Below are positions 8,010 to 16,733 of a DNA stretch of 64,000 nt, piece by piece. Origin of the DNA: Pseudomaricurvus sp033283175 (GTDB taxonomy: Bacteria; Pseudomonadota; Gammaproteobacteria; Pseudomonadales; Cellvibrionaceae). The notes beneath the pieces are model-generated. The model ran no database searches. It had not been told where the DNA came from and was given only the letters and a program-made list of their open reading frames with translations. Made by a program: the position numbers and the translations under genes. Position 1 is the stretch's first letter. Each line of letters opens with the position of its first letter. The stretch covers positions 248,001 to 312,000 of the forward strand of contig JAWMQM010000001.1 of assembly GCA_033283175.1 (NCBI GenBank). Reading direction: 5' to 3'.

Positions 8010-8897
8010 TTACCACCCCATCAGGCTCAGGAGCGCAAGAGCGCAAATCCAGAGCAACAAACTTCGGCGCAGCAGTGGTATCAGCGCTTCCAGTTCCTGC
8101 TCATTGATACGCTCCTGACTTAGTTCGCTACTGTTGATATTGAGAGCTCCCAATACAGCGAACGACATGGCTTCTGAGGAAGACTTCTCCAGATCTCCCA
8201 GCCACTGGCGCCAATTGCTCATGGCGCCTGCAAAGTTGCCGCTCAACGCAAAGGTCAAGCCGAGAAGGCGCACCACTGGCCACTCCAGCAACCAGCACAG
8301 CCTTCGGCTCAACTGCTGCCACTCACTGTCGGTCTCCTCCGGTACGCCGCAGGCGTCGCCTTCGTCCTCCCCGGTGGCGGCAGCTTCCCCCACTGACAAC
8401 GACGCCACCCGATAGAGCACCGCGCCGGCGGGCCCCAACAACAAGAACCAGAAAATGACCACAAACCAGCGCTCAAGACCCATGTAGGCAGTGCGCAGCA
8501 GAACCTCGCGATTGAGCGCGGACCAATCCTCTACCCGTCCGACATTGGCACCGAGCCTGCACGCGTAGATGGCCCCGGACTCGTTATCCTGACGCCGGCT
8601 GGCATCGCAGTACTGCAACAGACTGGCTTTGAGCTCGCCCCGCCCCAAACTCCACAGCAATACCGGCACCGAAGCCAGCAGTACCAACCAGGCAGACACT
8701 CGGCTGAGCAGGAACATGATCAGCCACAGCACTACGACAGGCAGCAGAACCTGCACCACCCAACCCGGTACGCCTGCCCCCAGCCGAATCCTCGCGGCGG
8801 CAAACCACTCCTGCAGCCACTCATCCCGCTGCACGCTGGCCGCAGAACCGAGGTACTGCACAATTGCAAAGACAATTACCACTGTGAGAAAGGTCAT
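8010..8897 (-). CDS. ampE: AmpE-like inner-membrane protein
   Basis: Membrane protein of 295 aa, the usual AmpE length (about 284-290). It begins MTFLTVVIVFAIVQYLG and has hydrophobic segments near residues 1-18, 45-85, 140-165 and 270-294. In enterobacteria ampE lies in an operon with ampD and has been proposed as a sensory membrane component in beta-lactamase regulation; its biochemical role is unclear. Here its ATG overlaps the ampD stop (ATGA), so the two are translationally coupled. The gene pair and the N-terminus make the identification firm. Confidence 0.88.
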   Translation of the reverse strand: MTFLTVVIVFAIVQYLGSAASVQRDEWLQEWFAAARIRLGAGVPGWVVQVLLPVVVLWLIMFLLSRVSAWLVLLASVPVLLWSLGRGELKASLLQYCDASRRQDNESGAIYACRLGANVGRVEDWSALNREVLLRTAYMGLERWFVVIFWFLLLGPAGAVLYRVASLSVGEAAATGEDEGDACGVPEETDSEWQQLSRRLCWLLEWPVVRLLGLTFALSGNFAGAMSNWRQWLGDLEKSSSEAMSFAVLGALNINSSELSQERINEQELEALIPLLRRSLLLWICALALLSLMGW

Positions 8898-9520
8898 CAG
8901 GACTCCTGAACGAGGGGATCGGGTATGCCGGTGAATCCGGCTTCGGCAAACAGGCGCTGCCAGTTGAAAGCCGGCCCCGGGTCTGTCTTGCGGCCAGGGG
9001 CTATATGGGCGTGACCGGTAATGCGAGCGGGCGTTATGGCCGGGTGGCGGGTCATTAGCGCTCGCGTCAAACGGGCCAGCTGCGCGTACTGCTGATCGGA
9101 GTATGGATCGGTATCAGTGCCTTCCACCTCAATGCCCACCGCAAAGTCGTTGCAGATGCTGCGTCCCAGAAAGCTGGACTTGCCGGCATGCCACGCCCTG
9201 CCGACGGTAGGAACAAACTGGGTGATACTGCCATCCCGCTCCAACAAAAAATGCGCAGACACCCGCAGGTCGGCAATCTCGGTGAAAAACGGGTGGGCTG
9301 AGCTGTCCAGGCGATTGCAGAAGAAGTCCTGCACACAGCCGGTACCAAATTGTCCCGGAGGCAGGCTGATGTTGTGAATCACCAGCAGCGACACATCTTC
9401 GGGATCAGGGCGGGGATCGCAATTGGGTGACGGCTGCCGGCAGCCGTTCACAAGCCAGCCATCGCCGTCGATAGCGAGCGCTGCCACCGTGTCAGCGGCA
9501 GGACCTGGAACTGATGGCAT
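8897..9520 (-). CDS. ampD: 1,6-anhydro-N-acetylmuramyl-L-alanine amidase AmpD
   Basis: Cytoplasmic zinc amidase that cuts the stem peptide from anhydroMurNAc during peptidoglycan recycling; its loss raises AmpC beta-lactamase in many species. The 207-aa amidase_2 protein has candidate zinc ligands His49 (LLVIHN), His160 (ITGH) and Asp170 (GRKTDPG), spaced as in Citrobacter AmpD, with Lys168 in the same motif. No signal peptide is visible, which fits cytoplasmic AmpD rather than a periplasmic paralogue. It precedes ampE with overlap and follows the DUF1631 gene by about 95 bp. AmpG encoded nearby would supply its substrate. Confidence 0.95.
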   Translation of the reverse strand: MPSVPGPAADTVAALAIDGDGWLVNGCRQPSPNCDPRPDPEDVSLLVIHNISLPPGQFGTGCVQDFFCNRLDSSAHPFFTEIADLRVSAHFLLERDGSITQFVPTVGRAWHAGKSSFLGRSICNDFAVGIEVEGTDTDPYSDQQYAQLARLTRALMTRHPAITPARITGHAHIAPGRKTDPGPAFNWQRLFAEAGFTGIPDPLVQES

Positions 9521-9615
9521 GAAGTTATTCCGGATACCTGAAGTTATCGGTCAAGGTTACACAAGGGCTGCCATTGGCGCCAGCCGGTGGTTTGTTCGCC
9601 GCGCAAACCTTCGGC

Positions 9616-11685
9616 TCAGTGGCGCCCCCGGCCCCGCCGCACGTCGCCAATCACGGAGGAGAGGGCCCGGTCAAACAGCATGCCGTCATCCAGGACCACA
9701 AATTCACCGGCCTGCAGCGCCAGAGCAAATTCCCGCCGTGATTTTTCTGCCACCTTGATCCCTGATCGGTCGACGAAGATGTACTTATCCACACTGCTGA
9801 TCACCGCAGCGAGGCGACAGCGGCAAGGATCAGCCCCTGCGACCCGCACCTCAAACCAGGACCCCTTGGCAACCTGATCCACTCGCGCCAGCTGCTCTGA
9901 GCCGACGCCAGCCTCCCCATCGACACGCCGGCTCTCTGCCACCGGCTCAGGTGCAGCAGGTGCCGCTATCGAGGTCTCCGGCTCGACCGCAACGCCACTC
10001 ACCTCTTCACCGGACAGTCGCTGCAGATGGGTCTGCTGCAGCTGATCCAGCAAGCGGCTGCGGGGCCCGGCCTCCATGGCGATCAAATCCAGGCCTTCCC
10101 GCAATTGGCTTAACAGCCCCGGCAAGGTTTGCAGCAGTTTGGAACGTCCCTCACCATCCATAGGTGCCGTCACCGACCACACCAACAATTCAACCGTTTG
10201 CCGGCAGTCGAACCAGGCATCGCTGGTAGCCCCTTGCTTCAACAGGGTGACCAGCATCACCTTGTGCCATGCCTCCTGCAGCAGTTCAGCCACGCAGGCA
10301 GGCAATTGCCCGCCTGCCAGATAGGGATGCAGTTCAGCGTCTACCAGTTGTCGGGCTCTCTCACCTGCAGCCTTGCCATCCTCGGCATCAATGGTGCGCC
10401 GCTCCAGCAGGGATGCCTTGCGCGACTCCTGCTCACGACTGTTGTGGAACTGATCCAGCGCCTGCTGAATCACAGCGACCTCTTCGGTAAAGTTCAGCAG
10501 CAGGTAGACCACACAATTCTGGACCTGGGTGAACAGACCATCAGGTCCATTCCCCTCCCCTTCCTGCCACCCCAGCGCGGCGTTAGCCAGTTCGTTCAGC
10601 AGGCGCCGCGCGCAATGACCAGCCTCGCTGAACACGGCATCATCCAGAACAGCGACTTTTAATAACGGGATATGCAGCCCTCTTAGCAGCGCCTGCATGG
10701 GGGGCGACAGGCTCTGGTCCCTGACGATGAACTCAAACATCTTCTGCATCAGCTCAATGGCCTGCCAGTCACTGGCTGCCATCTCAACCGATTGCCCCAG
10801 CAGCTGCTGAATTTGCGCGCGCAGGTGTTCCAGGGTCTGTGATTCCAGAGGGCTGCCGGCGACCAGGCACTGTGCGTCGCTGCGCTGCAGTTCGGTCAGC
10901 ACCTGCAGCAATTGCTCACGGCTAATCGCGGCCGCAGATGTGGCAGCAGCGGATTTCGCTGTCACCTGCTGGCCTCCCGCAGCTGCCTGCGACCCCTGTC
11001 CGACCGCCGCGGCTGCCAGTTCAGAAGCCCGCAACACCTCCTGTAAGCGTTGATAAATCCGCTCCAGCTGCTGCACCACGGCCTTAACAAAGAGCTTCCC
11101 CAGAATCTGTTGGCCGCGCGTATCCATCTGCAGCGATTCCGCCACCATGCGGAAGCTGTCGCACAGGACCCGAGGCCCCAGCGGGTAGTTGCGCACCGAC
11201 ACGGGCACCGGCAACCACCGATTGGTCACCGCAATCAAGGCCTGCAGGCTTGCGGCGCTCTGCTTCTGCACGGCGGTGACGGAAGTTTCCAGGGCGAGGG
11301 CCAGCTCAATGCCGTCAAAGGTAGGCACATCCACCTGCGGCGCAGACTCGCCTGCCGGCTGCTGAGGAGAGGCAGTCATACCGCAAATCCTGGCAAAGGA
11401 TTGATCCAGAGCGCCAATATAGCGGTCTACCAACGTGCGCCGCTGCAGGCGAATTTCGCGCAGATATTCGAAATAGGCGTTCTGGTCCTCACTGCTGCCA
11501 GCGTCGGCAGCCAGACGGAACAGGACGTCGTCACTGCCCAGGAAGAGGTTATTGAAGGCGCGCGTCAGCAATCCGACCGCATGGTCACGCAGTCTCAATA
11601 CCGGCGCAGGCAGATGCTGATTCGCATCCATGACAGGTACATTGGCAAGTAATTGCGGAGACGGATCAGACAATGGGCACTCCAC
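9616..11685 (-). CDS. DUF1631 family protein, unknown function
   Basis: Large soluble protein of 689 aa, mostly alpha-helical, without signal peptide or membrane segment. The N-terminal half matches the style of the DUF1631 family found in Pseudomonas and relatives (FNNLFLGSDDVLFRLA, EIRLQRRTLVDRYIGAL, GLHIPLLKVAVLD). The C-terminal part contains a proline/glutamate linker (residues about 570-600) and a small domain resembling a PilZ-like beta-barrel segment (WFEVRVAGADPCRCRLAAV, then KYIFVDRSGIKV); that resemblance is my inference. The start is uncertain: GTG at 11685, or ATG at 11631. Neither has a good ribosome site. Some databases label the family thymidine phosphorylase, which I do not support. 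Confidence 0.8.
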   Translation of the reverse strand: MECPLSDPSPQLLANVPVMDANQHLPAPVLRLRDHAVGLLTRAFNNLFLGSDDVLFRLAADAGSSEDQNAYFEYLREIRLQRRTLVDRYIGALDQSFARICGMTASPQQPAGESAPQVDVPTFDGIELALALETSVTAVQKQSAASLQALIAVTNRWLPVPVSVRNYPLGPRVLCDSFRMVAESLQMDTRGQQILGKLFVKAVVQQLERIYQRLQEVLRASELAAAAVGQGSQAAAGGQQVTAKSAAATSAAAISREQLLQVLTELQRSDAQCLVAGSPLESQTLEHLRAQIQQLLGQSVEMAASDWQAIELMQKMFEFIVRDQSLSPPMQALLRGLHIPLLKVAVLDDAVFSEAGHCARRLLNELANAALGWQEGEGNGPDGLFTQVQNCVVYLLLNFTEEVAVIQQALDQFHNSREQESRKASLLERRTIDAEDGKAAGERARQLVDAELHPYLAGGQLPACVAELLQEAWHKVMLVTLLKQGATSDAWFDCRQTVELLVWSVTAPMDGEGRSKLLQTLPGLLSQLREGLDLIAMEAGPRSRLLDQLQQTHLQRLSGEEVSGVAVEPETSIAAPAAPEPVAESRRVDGEAGVGSEQLARVDQVAKGSWFEVRVAGADPCRCRLAAVISSVDKYIFVDRSGIKVAEKSRREFALALQAGEFVVLDDGMLFDRALSSVIGDVRRGRGRH

Positions 11686-11700
11686 AGGTCAACGGTATAC

Positions 11701-11732
11701 GGCCACATCATAGGCCACATCATAGGCCACAG
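11701..11732 (+). repeat. Short 12-bp tandem repeat
   Basis: GGCCACATCATA is repeated twice followed by a partial third copy, just upstream of the GTG start of the DUF1631 gene. It may have arisen by slippage. The remaining gap up to the protease gene shows no clear feature. Confidence 0.6.
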
Positions 11733-11941
11733 GCTCATGGGGCAAGGTCGCAGCCAGTGACGGCGATAGTATTCATGACTTAAGCTGAGGGAGTATAAAT
11801 CAGCCGGCAGTGTCACAGAGTGATACAGTCGCGATTCGCGAAGCTGATCACAGAGTTCAGCTGGGCGGCCACTGGACAAAGTAAACGCCCACCAACCACA
11901 CTCCCCTTACGCGACGGATGGCGACAGGTAATCCAGAAGGC

Positions 11942-12484
11942 ATGAGCAACTACAACCCCGATACATCGAAACGCCTCGGCAGGCATATGCTCTGGATCTT
12001 CTGGTTACTGGCGCTGGGCGTCATGACTTGGATCTTCGGTACCTGGGAGGAGTCCCGTATCAACCCCAATACCGACCTGTCAGCGCTTGCAGGCAGCGAA
12101 TCCGAGTCGCCCGCAGGCGTGATCGAAGTCACACTGGAAGCCAACCACCAGCATCATTTCGTGGCCAGCGGCAAGATTAACGGCAAGCCGGTCACCTTTA
12201 TTCTCGATACCGGCGCCACCGAAGTCATTGTCCCCAAATCCCTCTCTTCCCTGCTGGGGCTGACCCCGGGCCCCGCCAAGAAGGCCATGACCGCCAATGG
12301 CACCGTAACCGTCTACGCCACCCAAATCAACAGCCTGGAGCTCGGTCCCATACATCTTGAGAACGTACCTGCCAGCATCAACCAGGGCATGAAAGGCGGC
12401 CAGATACTGCTGGGCATGAGCGCCCTGCGGCAGCTGGAGCTGAGCCTGCAGGATGGGCAGATGGTGTTGCGGCAGTATCCGTAA
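11942..12484 (+). CDS. Membrane-anchored retropepsin-like aspartic protease (TIGR02281 type)
   Basis: Clan AA protease-like protein of 180 aa. A single N-terminal membrane segment (LWIFWLLALGVMTWIFG) is followed by a periplasmic domain with the active-site motif ILDTGATEVIV (catalytic Asp in DTG) and the second family block ILLGMSAL near the end. Such single-lobe retropepsins dimerise to make an active site; their substrates in bacteria are mostly unknown. ATG 11942 is chosen over an upstream ATG at 11918 because AGAAGG lies close before it and family members start shortly before the membrane helix. The neighbours are unrelated. Confidence 0.82.
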   Translation: MSNYNPDTSKRLGRHMLWIFWLLALGVMTWIFGTWEESRINPNTDLSALAGSESESPAGVIEVTLEANHQHHFVASGKINGKPVTFILDTGATEVIVPKSLSSLLGLTPGPAKKAMTANGTVTVYATQINSLELGPIHLENVPASINQGMKGGQILLGMSALRQLELSLQDGQMVLRQYP

Positions 12485-12489
12485 AGGGC

Positions 12490-12633
12490 AGGTTACAGGA
12501 CGCCTCGCTACAGGGTTCAGGACGCTGCGCTACAGAGAAAAAGGCAGCTTCGCTGCCCAACTATCCCACTTTCCTGTACCTGTAGCGCCAGCGTCCTGTA
12601 GCGAAGCGTCCTGAACCCTGTAGCGCAGCGCCC
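12490..12633. repeat. Large imperfect inverted repeat built of a CTGTAGCG-type unit
   Basis: The left arm (about 12506-12535) and the right arm (about 12579-12624) are complementary over about 30 bp with one mismatch. Each arm is made of the unit CTGTAGCGMAGCGTCCTG in direct copies. A smaller hairpin (GGCAGC-TTC-GCTGCC) sits in the loop at about 12543-12557. It could fold as one long cruciform or stem between the protease gene and nadC and may end transcription of the former, though no T-run follows. Confidence 0.75.
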
Positions 12634-12723
12634 TCTCCTAGCCACTCACCACCAATATTCTGCTATCATCAGCGCCTGAATTTACCCCCAGTACCACCAG
12701 CAACAACCCGGCGGCAGAGAGTT

Positions 12724-13581
12724 ATGATCAACACCATCCCAGGCCTGGAGCAGGACCGGCAAAACAGCGTGCGCGCGGCCCTGCAGGAAGACATCCGCGA
12801 CGGCGACATTACCGCCATGCTGATTCCGGCAGACCGTCAGGGCAAAGCCACCATTATTACCCGGGATGACTGCGTGATTGCCGGACAGGAATGGGTGAAT
12901 GAGGTGTTCCGCCAGCTGGATGCCAGTGTTGAAGTCCGCTGGGAAGTCGCCGATGGCGACCGTGTTGCGGCCAACAGCCCCCTCTTTCACCTCAGCGGCC
13001 CGGCCCGCTCACTGCTCACCGGTGAGCGCAGCGCCCTCAACTTCCTGCAACTGCTCTCAGCCACCGCCACCGTCGCCAGCCGCTACGCCAAACTGGTGGA
13101 AGGCACCGGCGTACGCCTGCTGGATACCCGCAAAACCATCCCCGGTCTGCGTACCGCCCAGAAATACGCGGTAACCTGCGGCAACTGTTTCAACCATCGT
13201 ATTGGCCTGTACGACGCCTTCCTGATCAAGGAAAACCACATCGCCGCCTGTGGTGGCATCACCGAAGCCGTACAAACCGCCCAGCAGCAGGCCCCCGGCA
13301 AGCCAGTGGAAATCGAAGTGGAAAGCCTGGCCGAACTGCGCCTGGCCCTGGCCGCTAATGCCGATATTGTGATGCTCGACAACTTCAGCCTTGAAGATAT
13401 GCGCGAAGGTGTGAGACTGAACAAGGAAGAATTTGGTGGCCGCACTAAACTGGAAGCCTCCGGTGGCATTACCGACGCGACCTTGCGGCCGATTGCCGAG
13501 ACCGGCGTGGATTATATTTCTATTGGTGCATTGACGAAGGACTGCAAGGCGGTGGATTTGTCGATGCGGTTTGCGATGTAA
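12724..13581 (+). CDS. nadC: Nicotinate-nucleotide pyrophosphorylase (quinolinate phosphoribosyltransferase)
   Basis: Cytoplasmic enzyme of NAD synthesis: quinolinate plus PRPP gives nicotinate mononucleotide, CO2 and pyrophosphate. Its 285 aa is standard. Key blocks are LLDTRKTIPGLR (residues about 134-145), FNHRIGLYDAFLIKENH, the EIEVESLAEL strand, IVMLDNFS and the C-terminal EASGGIT phosphate site. AGAGAG precedes the ATG. In Pseudomonas-type genomes nadC sits beside pilA; here a glycan gene island separates them. The next gene starts 9 bp after its stop and may be cotranscribed. Confidence 0.97.
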   Translation: MINTIPGLEQDRQNSVRAALQEDIRDGDITAMLIPADRQGKATIITRDDCVIAGQEWVNEVFRQLDASVEVRWEVADGDRVAANSPLFHLSGPARSLLTGERSALNFLQLLSATATVASRYAKLVEGTGVRLLDTRKTIPGLRTAQKYAVTCGNCFNHRIGLYDAFLIKENHIAACGGITEAVQTAQQQAPGKPVEIEVESLAELRLALAANADIVMLDNFSLEDMREGVRLNKEEFGGRTKLEASGGITDATLRPIAETGVDYISIGALTKDCKAVDLSMRFAM

Positions 13582-13590
13582 CCAATAGGC

Positions 13591-14727
13591 ATGTCAGTAA
13601 GCGAAAAACCACATCTGCTCCTGATCACCCGTAACATGCCACCGTTGGTCGGCGGCATGGAAACGCTGATGCTGCACACCGCAATCGCCCTGTCAGATGC
13701 CTATCAAGTGCATGTCATAGCGCCCAAAGGGTGTCGTAAGCACCTCCCAAACCGTATTACTGCTCACGAAACTTCCACCTCGCTACCTCTGTTCCTGATC
13801 CAGTCTTTTTTATTAGCTATCTATCATACAGTGACCAGAAGACCAGTCATCGCGTTTGGCGGGAGCGGCCTGCTAGCCCCCTCACTGGCCCTTATTAAGT
13901 ATTTATGCCGGACTAGGACTGCATGTTACGTGCATGGGCTGGACGTTATCGTTGACAACAAGGTCTATCAGCGAATTTTTACCCCCGCGCTCAGGTATCT
14001 GGACATTATTGTCGCAAACAGCAGGAACACCGCTGATTTAGCGGTCAAAGCGCTTGTGTCGCCACAGAAAATCTCGGTTATCCATCCTGGCTGCGACCTC
14101 AGCCATCCCTTAAGCAAAGTAGAGGCTCGAAAGCAGTTTGACCAGAAGCACCATACGGAAGGCCAGTTGTTACTGCTGTTTGTCGGACGTATAACACCAC
14201 GCAAAGGCCTAAAAGCCTTCCTTGAAAACGGATTTGCACAACTGCTAGCCCGTCAACCGAGCTGCACACTTTGTGTCATTGGCGATTCACCTTCACAAAG
14301 CCTCAACAACTACGCGCCGGAGAAAGAAGAGCTGCTAGCCATTATCAGTGAGCGGAACTGGCAACGGCACATACAATTTTTAGGCAAAGTTGACGATCAG
14401 GATCTACAGCAGGCCTATGCGGCAGCGGACTGCCATTTGTTTCCGATAATAAGACAGCACGGCGATGTAGAAGGCTTCGGCATGGTAGCGATTGAGGCGG
14501 CAGCCCAAGGTACTCCAACGGTGGCATTTAATGTTGGAGGCGTCGCTGACGCCGTCAGTGACGGCCGCAGCGGTTTTCTTGTGGATGAAAATGACTACCC
14601 AACCCTGATCGATGCGATTGAGAAAGCCGCCGCAATTAGCAGCGAAAACTGCCGGGGATTCGCGGAAAATTTTAGCTGGAACAAATACCAAGCATCCCTG
14701 ACTCAGCTATTGGTCAGCTGCAGTTAG
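13591..14727 (+). CDS. Glycosyltransferase family 4
   Basis: GT-B fold enzyme of 378 aa that should transfer a sugar from a nucleotide donor onto a growing glycan at the cytoplasmic side of the membrane. The N-terminus has the acceptor-site block NMPPLVGGMETLM; the C-terminal donor domain has LLFVGRITPRKGLKAF and the family EGFGMVAIEAAAQGTPTVA motif containing the conserved E-x7-E. It is the first gene of the island, on the plus strand 9 bp after nadC and convergent with the rest. The exact sugar cannot be told. Base composition is lower in GC than nadC. Confidence 0.85.
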   Translation: MSVSEKPHLLLITRNMPPLVGGMETLMLHTAIALSDAYQVHVIAPKGCRKHLPNRITAHETSTSLPLFLIQSFLLAIYHTVTRRPVIAFGGSGLLAPSLALIKYLCRTRTACYVHGLDVIVDNKVYQRIFTPALRYLDIIVANSRNTADLAVKALVSPQKISVIHPGCDLSHPLSKVEARKQFDQKHHTEGQLLLLFVGRITPRKGLKAFLENGFAQLLARQPSCTLCVIGDSPSQSLNNYAPEKEELLAIISERNWQRHIQFLGKVDDQDLQQAYAAADCHLFPIIRQHGDVEGFGMVAIEAAAQGTPTVAFNVGGVADAVSDGRSGFLVDENDYPTLIDAIEKAAAISSENCRGFAENFSWNKYQASLTQLLVSCS

Positions 14728-15524
14728 ATACTTCCGGCTGAACGAGGCTTCTGCAACACCCAGATATAGCCCGGTAGCAAACAATAAAGATATTTGGCGA
14801 CCTTGACAGCAATCTTGTGAGTCCAGCTACCTGGCACCACCATATAACTCACCCCATATTTCTCCGGTGTCGATATCAGTGGTAGCGAGTAGTCTATTAA
14901 TTTAAAGCGCCTCACCAGCCGCTTTAATCCCCAATAGGAGAAATGCAATTCATGATAGAAATCACCTCGGCCGAGTAGCTTCAAGTAAAGGTGCGCCAAG
15001 GGTCGAGGTATGACCGACAGCAGAGGCAAATTGTAGTGGGGCTCCATCCAGCGAAAGCGATTTGACCCGGAAAAATAACAAACTCCACCAGGCTTCAGTA
15101 CCCGGTAAATCTCATCCATCATTTTATGTGCGGACGGCACATGCTCATACACATGGGAGCAGATTACCACATCAAAAGACGCATCAGGGAACTGCAAGTC
15201 CATTGCATCGCCCAGTTGAAATGCTAGATTAGTCCTCCCATCAGCCCTTCTCTCCGCAAGATCTATAGCAGGCTTATCTATATCAATACCAGTAACACTA
15301 TAGAAATGGTCTGCAAGGAAACAATCGATAATGCCTGTAGAGGCTCCTACATCCAGAACATCTAATTCACAGAGCCTACCTGCATAAAACTCACTAAGGA
15401 CCGCCACCATCGTCGATGCTTTTTTTCGACGGCCTGACAAATCATGGGCCGATGGGCTGTGTACCGAAAAATCGAGCTGATATCCTCTTTCAGTCACTTT
15501 GGATTCTCGGCTAAAGTACCGCAT
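14724..15524 (-). CDS. SAM-dependent methyltransferase, class I
   Basis: Methyltransferase_11 type protein of 266 aa. Motif I is VLDVGASTGIID (SAM-binding), followed by the acidic strand end GIDIDKPA and the LGDAMDLQFPDASFDVVICSHVYEH stretch usual for this class. Placed in a glycan cluster, it may methylate a sugar or glycan end, or act on a lipid carrier; this is inference. It is the last gene of the minus-strand run, overlaps the upstream glycosyltransferase gene by about 30 bp, and overlaps the end of the convergent plus-strand glycosyltransferase by 4 bp. Confidence 0.82.
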   Translation of the reverse strand: MRYFSRESKVTERGYQLDFSVHSPSAHDLSGRRKKASTMVAVLSEFYAGRLCELDVLDVGASTGIIDCFLADHFYSVTGIDIDKPAIDLAERRADGRTNLAFQLGDAMDLQFPDASFDVVICSHVYEHVPSAHKMMDEIYRVLKPGGVCYFSGSNRFRWMEPHYNLPLLSVIPRPLAHLYLKLLGRGDFYHELHFSYWGLKRLVRRFKLIDYSLPLISTPEKYGVSYMVVPGSWTHKIAVKVAKYLYCLLPGYIWVLQKPRSAGSI

Positions 15525-16684
15525 ATAAAAGCATTCAGTTTTTCACACTGATCAGTCCAATCTGGGACTTCAATATCGGCCACCACAGGGGAATCAAGCT
15601 GCTGAATGATAGCTTGTGCGAGAGATTCCGGATTGCCTGGCTCGTATGTCACCCCCCCAAATCGACAGAACAGCTCTTCCAACGCACCCACCTTAGCTGC
15701 AACTACCGGAACTTTACAGGCTACTATTTCATAAGCCTTCTGCGGAAACGCATATTGACCGAATTCACCGTTGGACATTGGGATCAAGGCAACGTCTAAT
15801 GCAGAAAAAAAATATGGCATGTCTGCATGCGACAATACGCCGACGCGGGTAATATAAGACACCTCGGGGATTACTATCTCTCCCTGCTTACCCGCCACCA
15901 ACAATGTAAAAGAAACATCTTTGCCATACAAAATTTCGCAAGCACGATATACCGTCTCTATATCATGATCACTATTTAGGCCGCCGCAAACCCCAACCAA
16001 AATAGAGCCCTCCAGCCCTAAACGTGCTCGAGAATCAGCCTTATCTCTATGAAAAAACAATGACTTATCTATAGTACTTTCAATGACTATATTTGGAACA
16101 TGACGGTACTTTTGGCTAATCAACTCCGAAAGCGTGCTACTAACCACCGAGATTCCACTGGCTCTCGATAGCGCTCGCCTATATAAGTATTTGAAAAACG
16201 GTAAGCGCGCCATTTCAAATGATTCATAGTTATCATAGAGATCCACAAAAAAGGGAACCCTGAGAAGCCGCGACAAAAAACCACCTGAGATCACGTGGAA
16301 TACATCCGAGCTGGCGTAAATTACAGAATTCGAATACCCCTTCATAGATACTGAGGCAATCGAACTCAACCACCTTAAAGTTCGCATCACCAGTGTCCTG
16401 CCAGACCTACCATAAATAACAAAAGATCCAGAACCACGAGCTCTATTCCGATCCACTTTTGGATAATAAGAATAAGCAACAAGCGAAACCTTAAAAAATC
16501 TACTCAGCCCCTTTGGAAGCTCATAAAGCCGACCATAGCAATCATCAATAACGTCTTTTGACATATACTGGCGCTTACACAGCCACAATACAGAGGCGCA
16601 CTCACTAGACTCTCTCTCCGCAACTCCATCTCTATATTTGGTTTTCGGGCCCGAACCTAAACACTGAGACAATTCACTCACCAT
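15494..16684 (-). CDS. Glycosyltransferase family 4-like
   Basis: GT-B type glycosyltransferase. The N-terminal region reads VLWLCKRQYMSKDVIDD; the C-terminal half has VGVCGGLNSDHDIETVY, LVAGK, and the donor-site segment FGQYAFPQKAYEIVACKVPVVAAKVG. This corresponds to the E-x7-E block of GT4 enzymes but is degenerate. The frame is open to a TTG at 16723; the ATG at 16684 is preferred, giving 396 aa, but no strong ribosome site decides it. It probably adds one residue to the island's glycan on the cytoplasmic side. Sugar and linkage unknown. AT-rich codon use matches the island. Confidence 0.78.
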   Translation of the reverse strand: MVSELSQCLGSGPKTKYRDGVAERESSECASVLWLCKRQYMSKDVIDDCYGRLYELPKGLSRFFKVSLVAYSYYPKVDRNRARGSGSFVIYGRSGRTLVMRTLRWLSSIASVSMKGYSNSVIYASSDVFHVISGGFLSRLLRVPFFVDLYDNYESFEMARLPFFKYLYRRALSRASGISVVSSTLSELISQKYRHVPNIVIESTIDKSLFFHRDKADSRARLGLEGSILVGVCGGLNSDHDIETVYRACEILYGKDVSFTLLVAGKQGEIVIPEVSYITRVGVLSHADMPYFFSALDVALIPMSNGEFGQYAFPQKAYEIVACKVPVVAAKVGALEELFCRFGGVTYEPGNPESLAQAIIQQLDSPVVADIEVPDWTDQCEKLNAFICGTLAENPK

Positions 16685-16733
16685 GCCATATAGTCTCTGA
16701 ATCCCCACCAGGGGCGGCGCCAACTGTCAGAAA

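Noticed and set aside
12490..12633. Inverted repeat as a simple Rho-independent terminator
   Set aside because: The arms are much longer than a terminator stem, are built of repeated units, and no T-run follows.
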